Shown here: positions 32,881-44,718 of the stretch, piece by piece | Layout of the letters: each line of letters starts with the position of its first letter | How positions within the stretch are numbered: position 1 is the stretch's first letter | From: Ancistrus triradiatus | Taxonomy: Eukaryota > Chordata > Actinopteri > Siluriformes > Loricariidae | DNA length: 64,000 nucleotides | Assembly (NCBI GenBank): GCA_025084515.1 | Contig: JAJAGP010000366.1 | Span: forward strand, 372,001 to 436,000 | Reading direction: 5' to 3' | The notes under the pieces: generated by a model | What the model was told of the DNA's origin: nothing | Database searches by the model: none | What the model saw: the letters and a program-made list of their open reading frames with translations, nothing else | Position numbers and translations under genes: made by a program

Positions 32881-34096
32881 GTGTATTTTGAATGACTATT
32901 TACTCGTAAGTAACGAGTTGTGGTTTTCCGCCACCTCTAGATGCTCCTTGTGTGATGACACTTGGGCCTGTGTAGCAGATTAGTTCGGAGTGAGATTCCC
33001 ATTGTTCTGTTTGAGTTGTAGCTGTGAGCCTCGTGTTGATTTAAACAGTTAGCGCGGGGTGTCAGTGAGAGATGCTTGTATTGACATAACCTTCAGCAGA
33101 TGTTCGAATTGGCTGTGCGCTTATTGGCCCTGTATCTCCACCCTATAGACAGATACACAGTGTTCCTACCACCCCCTTCCTTTTTCTCACTCTCCCAACT
33201 TCACGTCTAACCACCCAAACACACTGCGCTCGTTTCAGACTAAACAATTGTGACTTGGCTGGGAATTGAGCTTTGGATCCAGATGCAACTCCTCTGCCCC
33301 CATCAGCCCCAACCCGTTGCAACACTTCATTTCTCCCTGTCTTTATGAGGTTGCACTTTTTTTTTTGGAATTGGAGTGGCAGGCACAGACACTCTTTCAA
33401 CAAACGCAATACATAAGGGAGTTCCCAGTCCTGGCAGGGCCTGTCCATTAGCGCTCCAAATAAAAGAAAGTTGAGAGCTATGTTTCAGGTGTTTATTGCT
33501 AAATCAGCTCCAGGCAGCTGTCTCTAGTCGACGTACCCCCCTCACGTTTGCCTCGGACCGCCTGGGAAAAAAGAAGCAGATATTTGTTCAGGAAAGGTGG
33601 TAGACCTGTGCTATTCTAGAAATGTAAAGTTATGATACGTGTCATCATACTTTCTGTCTTCTCGCCTTTTTTGCTGTCCTCGCCCAAATGAACAGTTATC
33701 TCCAGCACGTAATTTGTAGAGCCTCACTCACTCGGGGCAGTCGCACCACATACTGAGCGTTATAGACGTGGTCCGCTGTTTACATTTTAGTGGCCGGTGT
33801 AATCTGAACTGCAAATCTTTCAACAACCTGCTTTTGTTATATTCTCAGAAGGCTTAGCCACCTGTGGAGGCCAAGACTGCCTCTCTTAGCTCACTTCTTG
33901 CTCCGGTCACCTCGAAGCAAGCACGAGTTCGGCCAGAGCAGCCCCAGAATCCATTAAGGTTGGTGAGCAGACCAGCAATGGGGTGACAAAAATAAGAGGA
34001 CAGCAGATTTCACTGATGCCACCAGTGGAGTTTTAGGTGTGTCTATAATCACTTAGATACAACCCAGTATAAAAGTGGGTTAAGATTTTCCTCCAG
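32881..34096. other. Unassigned, mostly unique sequence
   Basis: Complex parts at 33030-33150 and 33440-33900 could be conserved noncoding sequence. No gene or repeat recognised. A 101-codon minus frame at 33143-33448 has no domain. Confidence 0.35.
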
Positions 34097-34228
34097 TTTA
34101 CATTTACAGCATCTAGCAGAACAATTATTCATTGCTAAGCATTGCAGTTTGCTTAAGATCCCCAGGATTTAATCTCACAGATTTCCAATTGGTAGTCCAG
34201 AGTTTTAAACTCTGAGCCACCACTGTGT
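34097..34228 (-). mobile_element. Diverged tRNA-derived SINE
   Basis: TTTACATTTACAGCATCTAG at the tail and CTCTGAGCCACCACTGT at the A-box end match the 3387 family. The B box is reduced to GGATTTAATC. Internal deletions are present. Confidence 0.65.
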
Positions 34229-35089
34229 ACCTGCTCCTAAAGTTTGGTCAGAAAGAAATCATTAAATAAAATATATCTGATGGCATCTTTTAATCGTAAA
34301 CATTTATCATGACTGTTTGACCCCAATTTTTAGACTTATTATCTACCAAATATTGGCTCAGACGTTCAAAACGAGCATCTGTGTTTTTTTTTATGGGCAA
34401 GGTGGGAAATTCAGGCTGCTCTCGATCTTGGGCTTTTTAGCACATTTCCAGCAGCATCTTGCAAAGCCCTTTCCGAAATAAAACAAAACATGGAAAGAAA
34501 AACAAGAAAGAGGCACAAAGGCGGAAATGTTATTTAAAAGGTACCAGACCGCATCATTTTCCACTGATATTATATACTCCCCTGTTGTATTCCAAAATAT
34601 ATACGGGCCTGGGGCCAAGAATGTTAAACCAAAACACGTAGGCTCAACATCTGGACAGAGGCTGAACAAAACATCCATTTAATAGAAGCTGAATGAAGCG
34701 GTTTCCCAGTTAGCCCTGAATCTGTCGTTTGTTACATACTTCTTTGATCCTGGCGTGGCTCACCTTTCAGCTGCTTCACCCGCAAAAACGTGGCGCAAAC
34801 TCTTCATTTTCATTAAATCAGCCACATTGTCGGCGACAAACAGAGAGGGCTGTGTGCTTCACCAGCATACCTACAGCGCCGAGGGTCCAACGTCCACTCC
34901 TGCGAGTTGCTGTTGGCTAAACAAGCATTTGGAAGGGAGGAGGAAAGTAAGAGTTGTTTGAGTTGCGGGTTCGAGGCCCACTCCCAGAGCTGGCTGGCTG
35001 GCTGGCCTCCCTCCAGTGCTTTGGCTGGACCTGAACAGGAAATATTTACTCACTTAATGAACTGGCTGGGAGGACTGAGATTCCTGGCG
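34229..35089. other. Unassigned, mostly unique sequence
   Basis: A GGCT tetranucleotide run lies at 34993-35007. Several short frames without domains. Confidence 0.35.
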
Positions 35090-35330
35090 ATTAAAGAGTG
35101 GACGATCCATGTAAGGTGTCTAGAACAATGTGGTTTGGCATCACAGAGGCTCCAGTCAGCACTTCAGGAAGTATTTATGGGTGTTCCTGCAAGGCATGTC
35201 CACGTGGCTGTAATTGGCATTGCAGCCAGCGGCAAAAATGTGCTAACAGATTTTGTATGGATGTTATTGTATGCATAGTAGAAGGAAAAATCAAATAGCT
35301 GTAAGAAAATTAGCGGCGGACCTTAATTAA
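35090..35330. other. Possible conserved noncoding element
   Basis: GGCTGTAATTGGCATTGCAG, TGTGCTAACAGATTTTGTAT and GACCTTAATTAAATCTTC in unique sequence with many ATTA/TAAT cores. A plus frame (34907-35278) overlaps without a recognisable domain. Confidence 0.35.
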
Positions 35331-36039
35331 ATCTTCAAATACTGAAATTTTTAGTAGTCCTGGTACTTTGATTGCCACCACTTCCAAATGTAGATACAGA
35401 AAATGATGGTCACTCCTACTGCTGGTTAGAAGCACATATTCTTCACTTGTCTTTAGTATTGTAGGAGTGGGTTTTGTGGTATTTCTAAGTGATCCTACAA
35501 CATGTCTGTGGAGCACGTTTCCATTTTGTTTACGCTTCCTATTGTGTAGGTCAACATCGTAGAGCTTCCAATTAATTTTTTTCCTTTTATGCCACACTTT
35601 CCTGATGATAAAAAAATCCAGAAAAGTCCAGAATACTCGTTTCATGTTGGTCCAAGTTGCCGCTGGTTAGTGCTGGCCTGGTGCTGGTTTAGCTGGTGAG
35701 CCTAAATGGTCTTGCTACTCTTACTGCTAAAGCTGGACTTCACTGGGTCCTTGAGAAACCAGACTAAGACCGAGAACCCATCCTGCTCTGAGAGGAGAGG
35801 AGTCTTGTCTAGCCAAAGATAAATCAAATGAACCAGTGTTTTGTATAATCTAGCATAGATGATGAAGATGTTTCACTTAGAGGGATGCACACCCAGCTGG
35901 TTTACTTCACAGCAAATAAACAAATCACAGAAATGACACCGAGTCATTTTTGTTTAATAGCTGAACATCCTGGCTTCATGAAGCATACCTCAAACAAATT
36001 AAATCAAATTATTTTAATGGATGCCGTAATTTTTTTTCA
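35331..36039. other. Unassigned sequence
   Basis: Nothing recognised. AT-rich. Confidence 0.4.
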
Positions 36040-36400
36040 GATCATTATGGAATCATGGAACATTAAGGAAAAAAATGATGGAATCACCCTGCAATTTGCA
36101 TTTATAAAACGAATGCTGGCACAAGTCGAAAAATGCAAATTAGTCCGCAGACATTAAGGAGCTGTTGGACCTGCAACAAGACAGCTGAGATAACAGACAA
36201 GATTATAAAACACCTTGAAGAAGAAAATCCAGCATGTAGTGTGGCAAAATACATAGGTTGTACGGTCAGCTGTGTATAAGTTTGGTGGTAGCAGAGGAAG
36301 GTAGATGCCTCAAGGATGAGAATGGGAAACTCAAAGCAATGTGCCTTGAATATACAGGAAATGCACGACAAAATAAATAAAAACCAAATGGGAGGTAAAA
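36040..36400 (+). mobile_element. Probable decayed Tc1-like element
   Basis: ATGGAATCATGGAACATTAA, then CGAATGCTGGCACAAGTCG, TTAAGGAGCTGTTGGACCTG and TTTGGTGGTAGCAGAGGAAG resemble the 5' region of a fish Tc1-like element that I recall only partly. No terminal repeats or catalytic motifs were found, so this is tentative. Confidence 0.4.
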
Positions 36401-36759
36401 GGAGTCAAGGACTGAAATGGGATCTTACATATAGCAAGTCCACTATCTAACTAACACCTAAAATGAAGAAAACAAGGTTACAGTGAACTAAGGAGAAGCA
36501 TCATGGAGGGTGGATGATTGGCTGAACGAGACGTTCATTGGTGAATCGGGAATCTGAATTGGCCAAGTTCTAATGAATCATATAAAGATGTCTGCCTGGA
36601 GAAAACCACATTTCCTCACTCATTTATGACATGGGATAAGTCAGGCAAGTACTAAATATGATTACTCTTATAATTTTGCTGTAATTTTATTCCCTACCTC
36701 CTTCCTTGTTTGAGGTAAAGCTAGCTGAGCATCCGGTTGTGGTGAATCCCATCAGTTTT
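36401..36759. other. Unassigned sequence
   Basis: Nothing recognised. Confidence 0.4.
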
Positions 36760-37300
36760 GTCAGGGGTTGTATATGCAGAGAGGATGGGAAAGCCGGCTA
36801 TTTGCGGCAGCACGGACTCGGTGTCATCGGCCACTGCTGCTTGCGTTAAGCCGAACACAAATAGAGCTGTCAAGAGAAGACAGGTTTCAAGAGGCTATGC
36901 CTATGGCACTTATCACACTAACACACACAGAGCGGTTGGCATACCGGCCCCATGTGGGCAGACTGCCGGGTGACTTCTCAACATATTTTATAGGATAACC
37001 TGTAAAGTGAAGCAGGGTAAGAACCAGCAACTGCACTTCCATCTGTGTGCACGACCTCCTGTATCAGATAAGCGCACAGTCGCAATCTCAGTTGTGCTCT
37101 GACAGGCCAAATCAGAGCCGGGGACAGGTGTTTACACGCCTTGCAGGGTTTTCCGCGCAACTTATCAGAACGGCACATTAATGTCACCTGCTGGAGCCCG
37201 TGCACGATAAGCATCTGAATATCAATACGGCCACACGCGTAAACACACGAGCTGCTGCATAATGCCTTGCTGTCAACTAGCATGTTGATACCCTGACTAA
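36760..37300. other. Possible conserved noncoding element
   Basis: About 540 bp of complex, GC-balanced unique sequence, including CCTGTATCAGATAAGCGCAC, GGCACATTAATGTCACCTGC and GATAAGCATCTGAATATCAA. Frames at 36758-36998 show no domain. The length and texture fit a regulatory block; unverified. Confidence 0.35.
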
Positions 37301-37747
37301 TACATATTCAAACGCTGGCTCAGCCATGACCCTTACTGCGACTCCCACACTGCACCGTTTGCTTTTCCATAATATTTATGGTTTATTTTGTAGGTGCTTT
37401 GTGTCACAATCAGGTGACACTTGAGTTATTAAGGACAGGATGAAAAAAACACAGGCTCTGTTAGTGGTGCACGGTGCACCGATACTAGAACAGTATCGCC
37501 ATACCTTCCATTAAAAATGGTAGGACATCAGTAGCAGAGGGTAATAACTTACAAACAAATCTTTCCCATCGAGGACATCAACAGTGACTCTTCATATTGG
37601 ACTACCTGTCCCAAATCGCTCATTCCTTACTGTATTATATTCAATATTTATAGTACTAATTTATATGGTATAGTTTTTTAGTCTCTATTTGATAACACTA
37701 TCATTTTTCTTAGCCTATGTATTATTCCATTCTAATTTTAAGTAGTA
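37301..37747. other. Unassigned sequence
   Basis: AT-rich. Nothing recognised. Confidence 0.4.
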
Positions 37748-37948
37748 TATTTTCTTGATATATATTCTTTAATTCTTACATTTAACATCCAAGGAAGATG
37801 GGTCCCTATTTGAGTCTTGGTCCTCCCTATAATGTTTGGGGAGTTTTTCCCTGCCACTGTCGCCTCAGGCTTCTTCAACTAGGGCTTTGTGCCGATATAT
37901 TTGTAAAGCTGTTTTGTGTTTTATATAAATAAATTTGACTTGACTAGG
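37748..37948 (+). mobile_element. Short interspersed repeat, second copy
   Basis: ATTCTTACATTTAACATCCA, TTTGAGTCTTGGTCCTCCCT and GGGGAGTTTTTCCCTGCCAC match 14137-14343. The end TATATAAATAAATTTGACTT is better preserved here. Confidence 0.8.
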
Positions 37949-40012
37949 ATACCTCATTGTATTAGTAGTGGTACTAGTGGAATGATTTTAAAGAAAAGCT
38001 CGATGTGCCACAGGGGGCAGTATGTGCCTGCAGCACTCTGCTTCCTCTCCCTGCAGGTAAGCACGGTGAATCAGAAGAGAAAACGAGTGTTAATGGCTGC
38101 TAATGCCCTTGTTTTAGCTGACCGTCCATGGCTTGTAGTGAAATATGGACTTATTTTAAGATGTTTTAAACCTACAGAGACCAAGGGAGACAGGACTTCC
38201 AGCTTACTTGTGCGAAGAGCGGCACGTTAGTGAATATAATAGATAACATAATTACATCACAAATATAAATCAGATGAGTGAAATCCCATTATGTGACAAG
38301 TGATTTATACAGCGTCACCTTTGTAATCAAATTATTTTCAATAATCATATTATTAATGGTATAAATTGCCTACTAATTGTCACATTTTCTTTCTGGGGCT
38401 TTGTAAGTTCCAAGTTGTATCATCTATTCCATTACGTTTCCTGATGTTTTAGGTTTTTTCAGTGTTACTTTGGGCAGGTGCATCAAAGTCATAATTTTGG
38501 TATCATGACAACACTAGCTTCTATAGTAAACTCCCTATAGGCGTATAGATTAGCACTTAGATTATTTGTACCAAGCTGTAAATGGCATTCGTACGTCTAT
38601 GTGCCTGTCCTATTGCAAGTAGTACTCCTTAGTTTGTCCCCCACTGCCTGCACATTCTCTCTAATCTATAGCTCTATAAACTGGTTCACATTCACTCATT
38701 GTTTCATCTGGCTGACCTTCCATATTGTTCATTATAGTTGTTGACTTTATACTGTTCTGACTCACCATCAATCCAAGAAAGCAGTCTGAGTGCTTTCTAA
38801 ACTGCCTATTATCATATTTACTATGTCACCGCTAATCATGCGGTTACTATTTTGACATAACAGTTAATATGCAGCGTGTGGTTTGTGAGTAAAAGTAAGT
38901 ATTGCTTTCAGTAAGTTTCCACTTGAGTAAAGGTACAAAGGTAATTGCGTTGAAATGTACTTTCTGTTTTAAGTACTGTTGTGTAGTATGGTTATAACGT
39001 TGCATTACTATTTATTGTTTATTTGTTCCCTGGAAAATACTTGCCTAAGTGAGTAGAGTTACAGTATCATGAGGAGTAAAGAACTTCCATTGTTTGAAAA
39101 GCCAAGAGAGCAAGATATCAGGAAAAAGATTTTTTTTGGTTATTTTTATGATAGGTCTAATTGAATGGTGGCCAAAGACTTTTGCACAGTACTGTATAAA
39201 TGTGTTGCAACCCACACCAGGTTACAGACGCCAATGTCCCAGTTGTGACATTACATCTCTTTAGTGCTAATGCACCGGTGTTTACATGATGAAAATCTCC
39301 AGACGGGTGTGTCTGCTACAACCTGTGTATGAAAAGAAGTTTGTTTGCATGAACTTATTTGTTTTCCAAAGTAGAAGTGTGCTGCCTGGTGTATGAGGTC
39401 AACCCTGCCGACGCTGCACTCGTATTCCCTTTACACTTCCTGTACAGGTCAGCGCTCCCTCTCTTTCACTTAACTTGCTGTGGGATCTCCTCATAAATCA
39501 TACTTCCAAATTGTAATGAATTAAAACAGTCATAATTTTCACTTTCTCAAGCGTGATCTCCAAGCGTTCATATGAGCTCCTGATGTCAGCACTCTACTAC
39601 AGTAGATACCCAAAGCGGTGATACGTTCCTTAGCAGGAGGAGACAGGAGCTTTCTGCAACGTAACGGCTCTCCAAACTCATGAAGGTCATAAGAGGCATT
39701 GAGCAGTATATTTAAAAGAAGACACATTTCAACATGGCACCAGCCAACACGTCGCTCTCACTGGACCATCACTCGCCATTCATTCATTCATCTGCTGGGT
39801 TCAGAAGGACATATGTCTCGAGTGAATGGCATGTGCTTCGTTCTTAGTGCTCTGACTGAATCCTTGAGGAATGCCCCCCCTATATGCATTCACCGCTGTA
39901 GAATGCTCCATGTTGTCAGAATGAATAAAGCTCCCCACTGGCTAATAACATTGCGACATAATGTAAAATTGTTCTCGGATTTCCAAACAGAAAAAGTGAG
40001 ACCAAACAAGTT
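37949..40012. other. Unassigned, mostly unique sequence
   Basis: About 2 kb. CAAAGACTTTTGCACAGTAC at 39173-39192 is a possible terminal repeat of a further Tc1-type element, but no body was recognised. A splice-like CTGCAGGTAAGC at 38051-38062 is isolated. No gene supported. Confidence 0.35.
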
Positions 40013-40268
40013 TTAACAGTGGATTCCTTGCGTTTGAGATGGGCTATATTGCTTTAGGAGTTCAGTAAGATGCACCATTTGGAGATGTACTGGGATACGC
40101 CAGTTAACCACCATTAAACATTTGTGAAAGAATGGTTTGACTAAAGACCTGAATTCAGGCTGTAAAGGGGGAATCAACTCCATATTAACGCCTATGGATT
40201 TAGAATGGGACATAATAAAAGCTCCCTTGGGTGTAATGCAAAGGTGTCCCAATACTTTTGTCCATATA
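40013..40268 (+). mobile_element. Tc1-like element 3' end, TATATGGACAAAAG family
   Basis: CTCCATATTAACGCCTATGG, GATTTAGAATGGGACATAAT and AAAAGCTCCCTTGGGTGTAA end in GTGTCCCAATACTTTTGTCC then ATATA. That is the inverted counterpart of the terminal repeat at 817. The segment just before it (40090-40150) seems to contain part of the 5' region (TTTGTGAAAGAATGG), so most of the gene is deleted. Confidence 0.78.
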
Positions 40269-41009
40269 TCTCATCTCATTAACAGGACTCGCTTGCGTTG
40301 CTGCTAACACCCATTGTTGCAATGCCTCAGACAGCCTCTTCCCTCCATGTGACACTTTGTTTGGGCAGAAGTCACCAAGTGTTTTGAATTGAATCGTCGT
40401 ACAAAGGTGGCACAAGAGGTGGTTCATAGATGGTGTTGGTGCTGCACAGCCTTAGCTTCCTAAGTTCAGTTACCTCCAAGTTATGTGTAGCTACTCTGGA
40501 TCCCCTCCACTTCCCAAACCCATGTCAGTAGGTGCATTCCCTGTTCTTGTCTTCTTCAAAAACCAGCTTCTCTGTTTGGTAACTGATTTGGAAATTTTAC
40601 TCATCCATGTCATTTCTAATGACAGATGTTAGAGAGTGCATCTGAATTGTCTCTGCTCTGTTTGTTTCCCATAATGCTTAGTGCACAGCAAGAGATATTG
40701 TGTGTGTTTGGGGACAGTTAATGCTATTCCCTAGCAGCATGGCTTCATAGGTCATGGGGGCCATTTTAATACAGGGTCCCAGAAGGTGGCAGTTGATTAA
40801 TTAATTCACCGACTTGTCGGAGAGTAATCACCATAATTTTCTGTTAACAGCAAGGAGGAGGCGGCGGAGGAGGAGATGGGGTGGGGGCAGATAGAGAAGT
40901 CTGCCGTGGTTGGTCAGTCATGCATTCTGCACGATCAGCTCTCATCTGTTTTTTTCATAAGAAGTAGCCAAGCTATGCTCTGTTGGCCAGAATTACTGCC
41001 AAAATTACT
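40269..41009. other. Unassigned sequence
   Basis: A GAG-rich patch lies at 40855-40880. Otherwise nothing recognised. Confidence 0.4.
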
Positions 41010-41960
41010 ACCTCATCTCCATCAATCCATCTCCAAGCCCGTCTCCATCCTTCTACCCCAGCCCTGTCTGTAGCTCTGCATCCCCTCACCAATCCCTATA
41101 ACGTCATCATTCTCAACTGCAACCTCATTTTCATTTCCCCGTCTCTACCCCATTCATAGTCCATCCAGTGCAGCATCTTTCCTTCCATTGTCAATCCCAT
41201 ATCCATGCGTCCACCTGAAACAAATCTACAGCACTCCGTCCCCAACCCCACCTCCTTTCAACCTTCCCTTACCTCACCTTCATTACTCCATCCATAATTC
41301 CACGTATAGCCCTCCACCCTTAAGCCTGTCTTAATCCCTTTGCCTGATCACTTTTCTGTCTCAATCCACATCCCGATTTCCTTTCTTCCACCCAAACCAT
41401 TCCTCTAACCCTAACCCTCCATTTTCCACCTCAAACACATCTCTTCTATTCCCAATCTGAAATAATTCTATACAGTTCACTGTCTCCAACTTCGTCCCTC
41501 CAGTGTGATTGCATTTCAGTTCTTCCATCCCCAAACCTACCCCCATTTCCCTTACCCAACTGTATCCCTCCATGGCTACCCCATCTCCAGACCTCTAACT
41601 TCATAACATTTCCATTCCATCTCCAACCTCATCTCCCCATTACCAGTGCCAATGCATCCCTCTGACTCCAGCCTTCCACCACTATATCTATACAGACCAG
41701 TAGTTCTACATAGCCAATCTTATCTCCACCTTTCCACTCTTACACCTTCTGTACAGTATTCCATTTCTACCCCCTTCTTTAAACCTTCATTTCCAGTCCT
41801 TTCTTCATCCTTCCACCCCAAGTCCATCTATAGCCGTCCATCCTCTATACTACTATTGCTCCTATCTACAACTTTAATTCTACCTATCTAGCTTCTCATT
41901 TATGTCTCTCTGATCTGGTCACACTTCCAACTCTCCATTCCAAAGCCCTTCTATAAAGGT
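41010..41960. repeat. C-rich, G-poor degenerate satellite
   Basis: About 950 bp of strongly strand-asymmetric sequence built from CCATC, CTCCA and CCAACC words. A recurring TAYAG-C-CTCC motif occurs at 41069, 41227, 41305, 41471, 41752 and 41830. Several intervals are near 78-83 bp or twice that, suggesting an ancient unit of about 80 bp. Frames inside it are compositional. Confidence 0.7.
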
Positions 41961-42369
41961 ATCAGGGTATTCACGAGGGTATAGGATACGAGACGTATGA
42001 TTATACTATAAGATATTTCATTATATTGATGGTTCTGAATAATTTGCAACCTGCTCTCAGAATTTCAGACTCGATTCGTCTAAAGACCACAAATCTGAGT
42101 AGCCTGATCTAAAACATTAAAAACTAAATAGTATTTCAAGGAAATTAGTCATTGCAATTAGAAAACTATGAGACTGGCTTGGAAGGTTATCATGCAATGA
42201 ATTTTTCACACCATTTCCCCCCGGCGTCATCCAGGCATGTCTATTTTGAACTCAACTGAATGAACGATGTTGAGTACTTAGAAAAGAAATGTTGAAGTAT
42301 TTTTATTAGAAAATAGATGAATGTGGAGTTGGTTTCTCGCTAGGTTGCGAAAACATTTCGAAATTAGCC
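41961..42369. other. Unassigned sequence
   Basis: AT-rich. Nothing recognised. Confidence 0.4.
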
Positions 42370-42560
42370 AGCGACAATAACATGGCCATTGTTAATTCAT
42401 TTACAGCATGGTGATTGAGCATTAATAATTCATAGCACCTTTCCCCCTATGACTCATTAAAAAGCATGTTTGAGACGGCCTTTCTCCGACTAGAAATAAT
42501 ACAAGTGACTGATTTGAATGTATGGCTTTATAAATTTTCAGTACACTGGAAGAAAGTGAA
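42370..42560. other. Possible conserved noncoding element
   Basis: GTTAATTCATTTACAGCATG, GAGCATTAATAATTCATAGC and GACTCATTAAAAAGCATG: dense homeodomain-type cores in unique sequence. Confidence 0.35.
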
Positions 42561-42905
42561 ATGTAGAAAAAAAGAGCTTAGAAAAATGCTTTCTCTCCTG
42601 CAGCCAGTCTTCAATAGGGTGTTTTGCAGCGTGGTCTAAAGATTAACCTGCAAGAAATAGAAAAGCAGACAGAAAATAAAGCAGGACTCCACGGAGGGTG
42701 GTGGAGACGGGGATGGAAAACAGAGAACTGAGGAAGAGGAGAAAGAGCACAATAACAGGCATTAGAACATTAATGCTAATTTGTGTTAATGAGTGGCAGA
42801 GCTACATAATAAGAGTCCATCTGACCAGAAAAAAGAGCGGCCTTATCTTGCGCTGTTTAAGCTCATCCGTCTCATGTAGAACTGTCACACAGAGAGACAC
42901 AGACA
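42561..42905. other. Unassigned spacer
   Basis: Unique and purine-rich at 42690-42750. Nothing recognised. Confidence 0.4.
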
Positions 42906-43493
42906 CAGAGGTGGGTAGAGTAGCAAAAAATATTACTCAAGTGAAAGTTAGTTTGAATTATTTTGTTATTTTGAATTATACTTCCGTCAAAGTACTCATC
43001 CAAAACATTACTGGAGTAATAAGGTATGTTGTGGAAAATGTACTTAAGTACTGTGTTACTTGTTTAATAGGGTGCATTAGGTAAAAAAAAAACCCTAGAT
43101 GTACTAACATGGTGGTAGCTCGGTTTTCGTCGTTAATTCGTTCCAGAACCGAAAATGTCTAGTACCGAGGAAATTTTGGCTGAATGTGTGTTTGTTTATT
43201 ATCAGATTCCCATCATTAAGTCAACATATCGCAAGTCAGGCCATCGTACAATGTGGAGTACCTGTACTGAGTTTCAAACATTTAAAATTTAATTTCAAGT
43301 TCATTTAAAATGTCAAATATTTAAAGTTTGGCATCAGCTGAACTTATCAAACGAAAAAAAAGCATTAACCAAGTAAAATCTAAATATTTTCTTTATGAAT
43401 TTACCTAAGCAAGAGTGAAAAATATCCCAAATTAATTACAAGTTTTCGAAAAGTTGCTTTGGTAAAAGTACTAAGTCAAAGTACCCACCTCTG
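42906..43493. mobile_element. Non-autonomous hAT-like DNA element
   Basis: Perfect 12-bp terminal inverted repeats CAGAGGTGGGTA (42906-42917) and TACCCACCTCTG (43482-43493). Inside are ACTCAAGTGAAAG and AAGTACTCATCCAAAACATT, words typical of an abundant fish hAT-type element. The flanking 8-mers (CACAGACA, CTCACACA) agree at six of eight positions, compatible with a decayed 8-bp target duplication. No transposase remains. Confidence 0.75.
43105..43195 (-). mobile_element. Tigger-like terminal fragment inside hAT-like element
   Basis: GCTCGGTTTTCGTCGTTAAT, TCGTTCCAGAACCGAAAATG and CTAGTACCGAGGAAATTTT resemble the end region of fish Tigger-like elements, related to 32755-32875. Likely an old nested insertion or capture. 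Confidence 0.5.
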
Positions 43494-43503
43494 CTCACAC
43501 ACA

Positions 43504-43906
43504 CACTTCCATTGACAAATTCTTCTTCTTCTTCTCCTTTCGGTTTCTCCCTTTATCAGGGGTCGCCACAGCGAGTTAAACGTTTCCACCTCACCCTGTC
43601 CTCCACGTCCTCTACTCTCACCCCAACTCCCTGCATATCTTCATTTACCACAACCAAATAACTCCTCTTTGGCCTTCCTCTCCGTCTCTTGCCTGGCAGC
43701 TCCATCGCCAACATCCTCCTACCAATATATCCACTATCCCTCCTCTGCACATGTCCAAACCATCTCAGTCTTCCCTCTCGAATTTTGTCTCCCAATTTTC
43801 CAACCTGTGCTGTCCCTCTGATGATCTCATTCCTAATCCTGTCCACCCTAGACACTCCTAACGAGAACCTCAACATCTTAAGTTCTGCCACTTCCATTGA
43901 CAAATT
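43504..43906 (-). mobile_element. 5'-truncated non-LTR retrotransposon with 18-bp TSD
   Basis: The direct repeat CACTTCCATTGACAAATT occurs perfectly at 43504-43521 and 43889-43906. Between them is a 367-bp insert. On the minus strand it carries the C-terminal end of a LINE reverse-transcriptase protein, a 3' UTR of about 20 bp and a GAAGAAGAAGAAG tail. Target duplication, 5' truncation and simple tail are the signature of target-primed reverse transcription. The perfect duplication suggests a recent insertion. The clade is uncertain (RTE- or Nimb/I-like). Confidence 0.95.
43556..43903 (-). pseudogene. LINE ORF2 C-terminus, truncated
   Basis: A 115-codon uninterrupted frame contains LRWFGHVQRRDSGYIGRRML, GKRRRGRPKRSYLVVVNEDM and a terminal LTRCGDP followed by a stop. 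This is the C-terminal segment downstream of the reverse transcriptase domain in fish non-LTR elements, where basic GRPK-type stretches may contact nucleic acid. Endonuclease and reverse transcriptase domains are absent because the copy is 5'-truncated. The first codons (MSMEV) come from the flanking target-site duplication, so the ATG is host sequence and not the element's own start. The open frame over about 110 residues agrees with a young copy. It is not expected to act on its own. Confidence 0.9.
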
Positions 43907-44444
43907 ACTGTAGCTAATTAATTCTAGACCTAACCTTAACCTCAGTGAGCCAAACGTTTGGCTCTTGGTTTCTCAGAAGAAGGTTGCTGTAAAAAGCAAA
44001 TTTCCTTGTGGGAACATTTGGGCGAAAAAAATGTCTGATCTTCTATCCTCCCAGGGAAATTTGGTCCTCGCAATATTATATAAACCTGACCACCCCCAAA
44101 CACACATACGCAAATCCTTCTGCGAGCCCTTTTGGAAAGTACAGTTCAACATCACACTCGTAAGAAAAACATTCCTGGTGCGCTGTGCATGTGTACAGGA
44201 CAGAGACAGGAGGGCTGTTTTGTCTCCGCTGCCTGTTTCATCTCTTGTGTAAGCTGATAAGGTTCTGATAGAAAGCCCTTAGCCCATTTCTCACACAGAG
44301 CACATTCTGTTGTGAGTGTTTGATTTGGAGAGGAATTCCACTTGATTTCAATGAATTTAGTCATGATCGACAGTTAGCATGTCACATTCAATTTGACTAC
44401 AACGTTCATATTCAACTATTAGCCAGTAAACTAGCGTCTGAGAC
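43907..44444. other. Unassigned sequence
   Basis: Apparently unique. Nothing recognised. Confidence 0.4.
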
Positions 44445-44640
44445 CTGAGCCCAAAGAAGCCGACACCGCTTCGCTACTGAACTTGGTCGATATAAGGCTT
44501 GTTTTTTGTACAGTAAAGTTTTAAGTGGCATTTGTGAATGTAACTCTGAAATGTACTGCTTGATAAAGGTTTGCCAGAGTAATCCCTTGGCTATGTGGTT
44601 CTATCAGCTATTGATGAATGTTATGGTAATGTGGGACGTA
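44445..44640 (-). mobile_element. Tc1 fragment, same family as 11353-12190
   Basis: TACAGTAAAGTTTTAAGTGG, GCATTTGTGAATGTAACTC, GATAAAGGTTTGCCAGAGTA and ATGTGGTTCTATCAGCTATT parallel 12076-12182. Only this central transposase segment remains. Confidence 0.8.
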
Positions 44641-44718
44641 CCTGATACATACGATGTGTACTGATTCTACTGAATCAAGAAAACAAAGTTAAAACTTTGA
44701 GAAATGAAAGAGTATTCT

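Noticed and set aside
38051..38062. Splice-site-like CTGCAGGTAAGC
   Set aside because: Isolated match with no bounded coding exon on either side.
41405..41420. CCCTAACCCTAACCC-like telomere repeat
   Set aside because: Only two units, inside a C-rich satellite of similar words.
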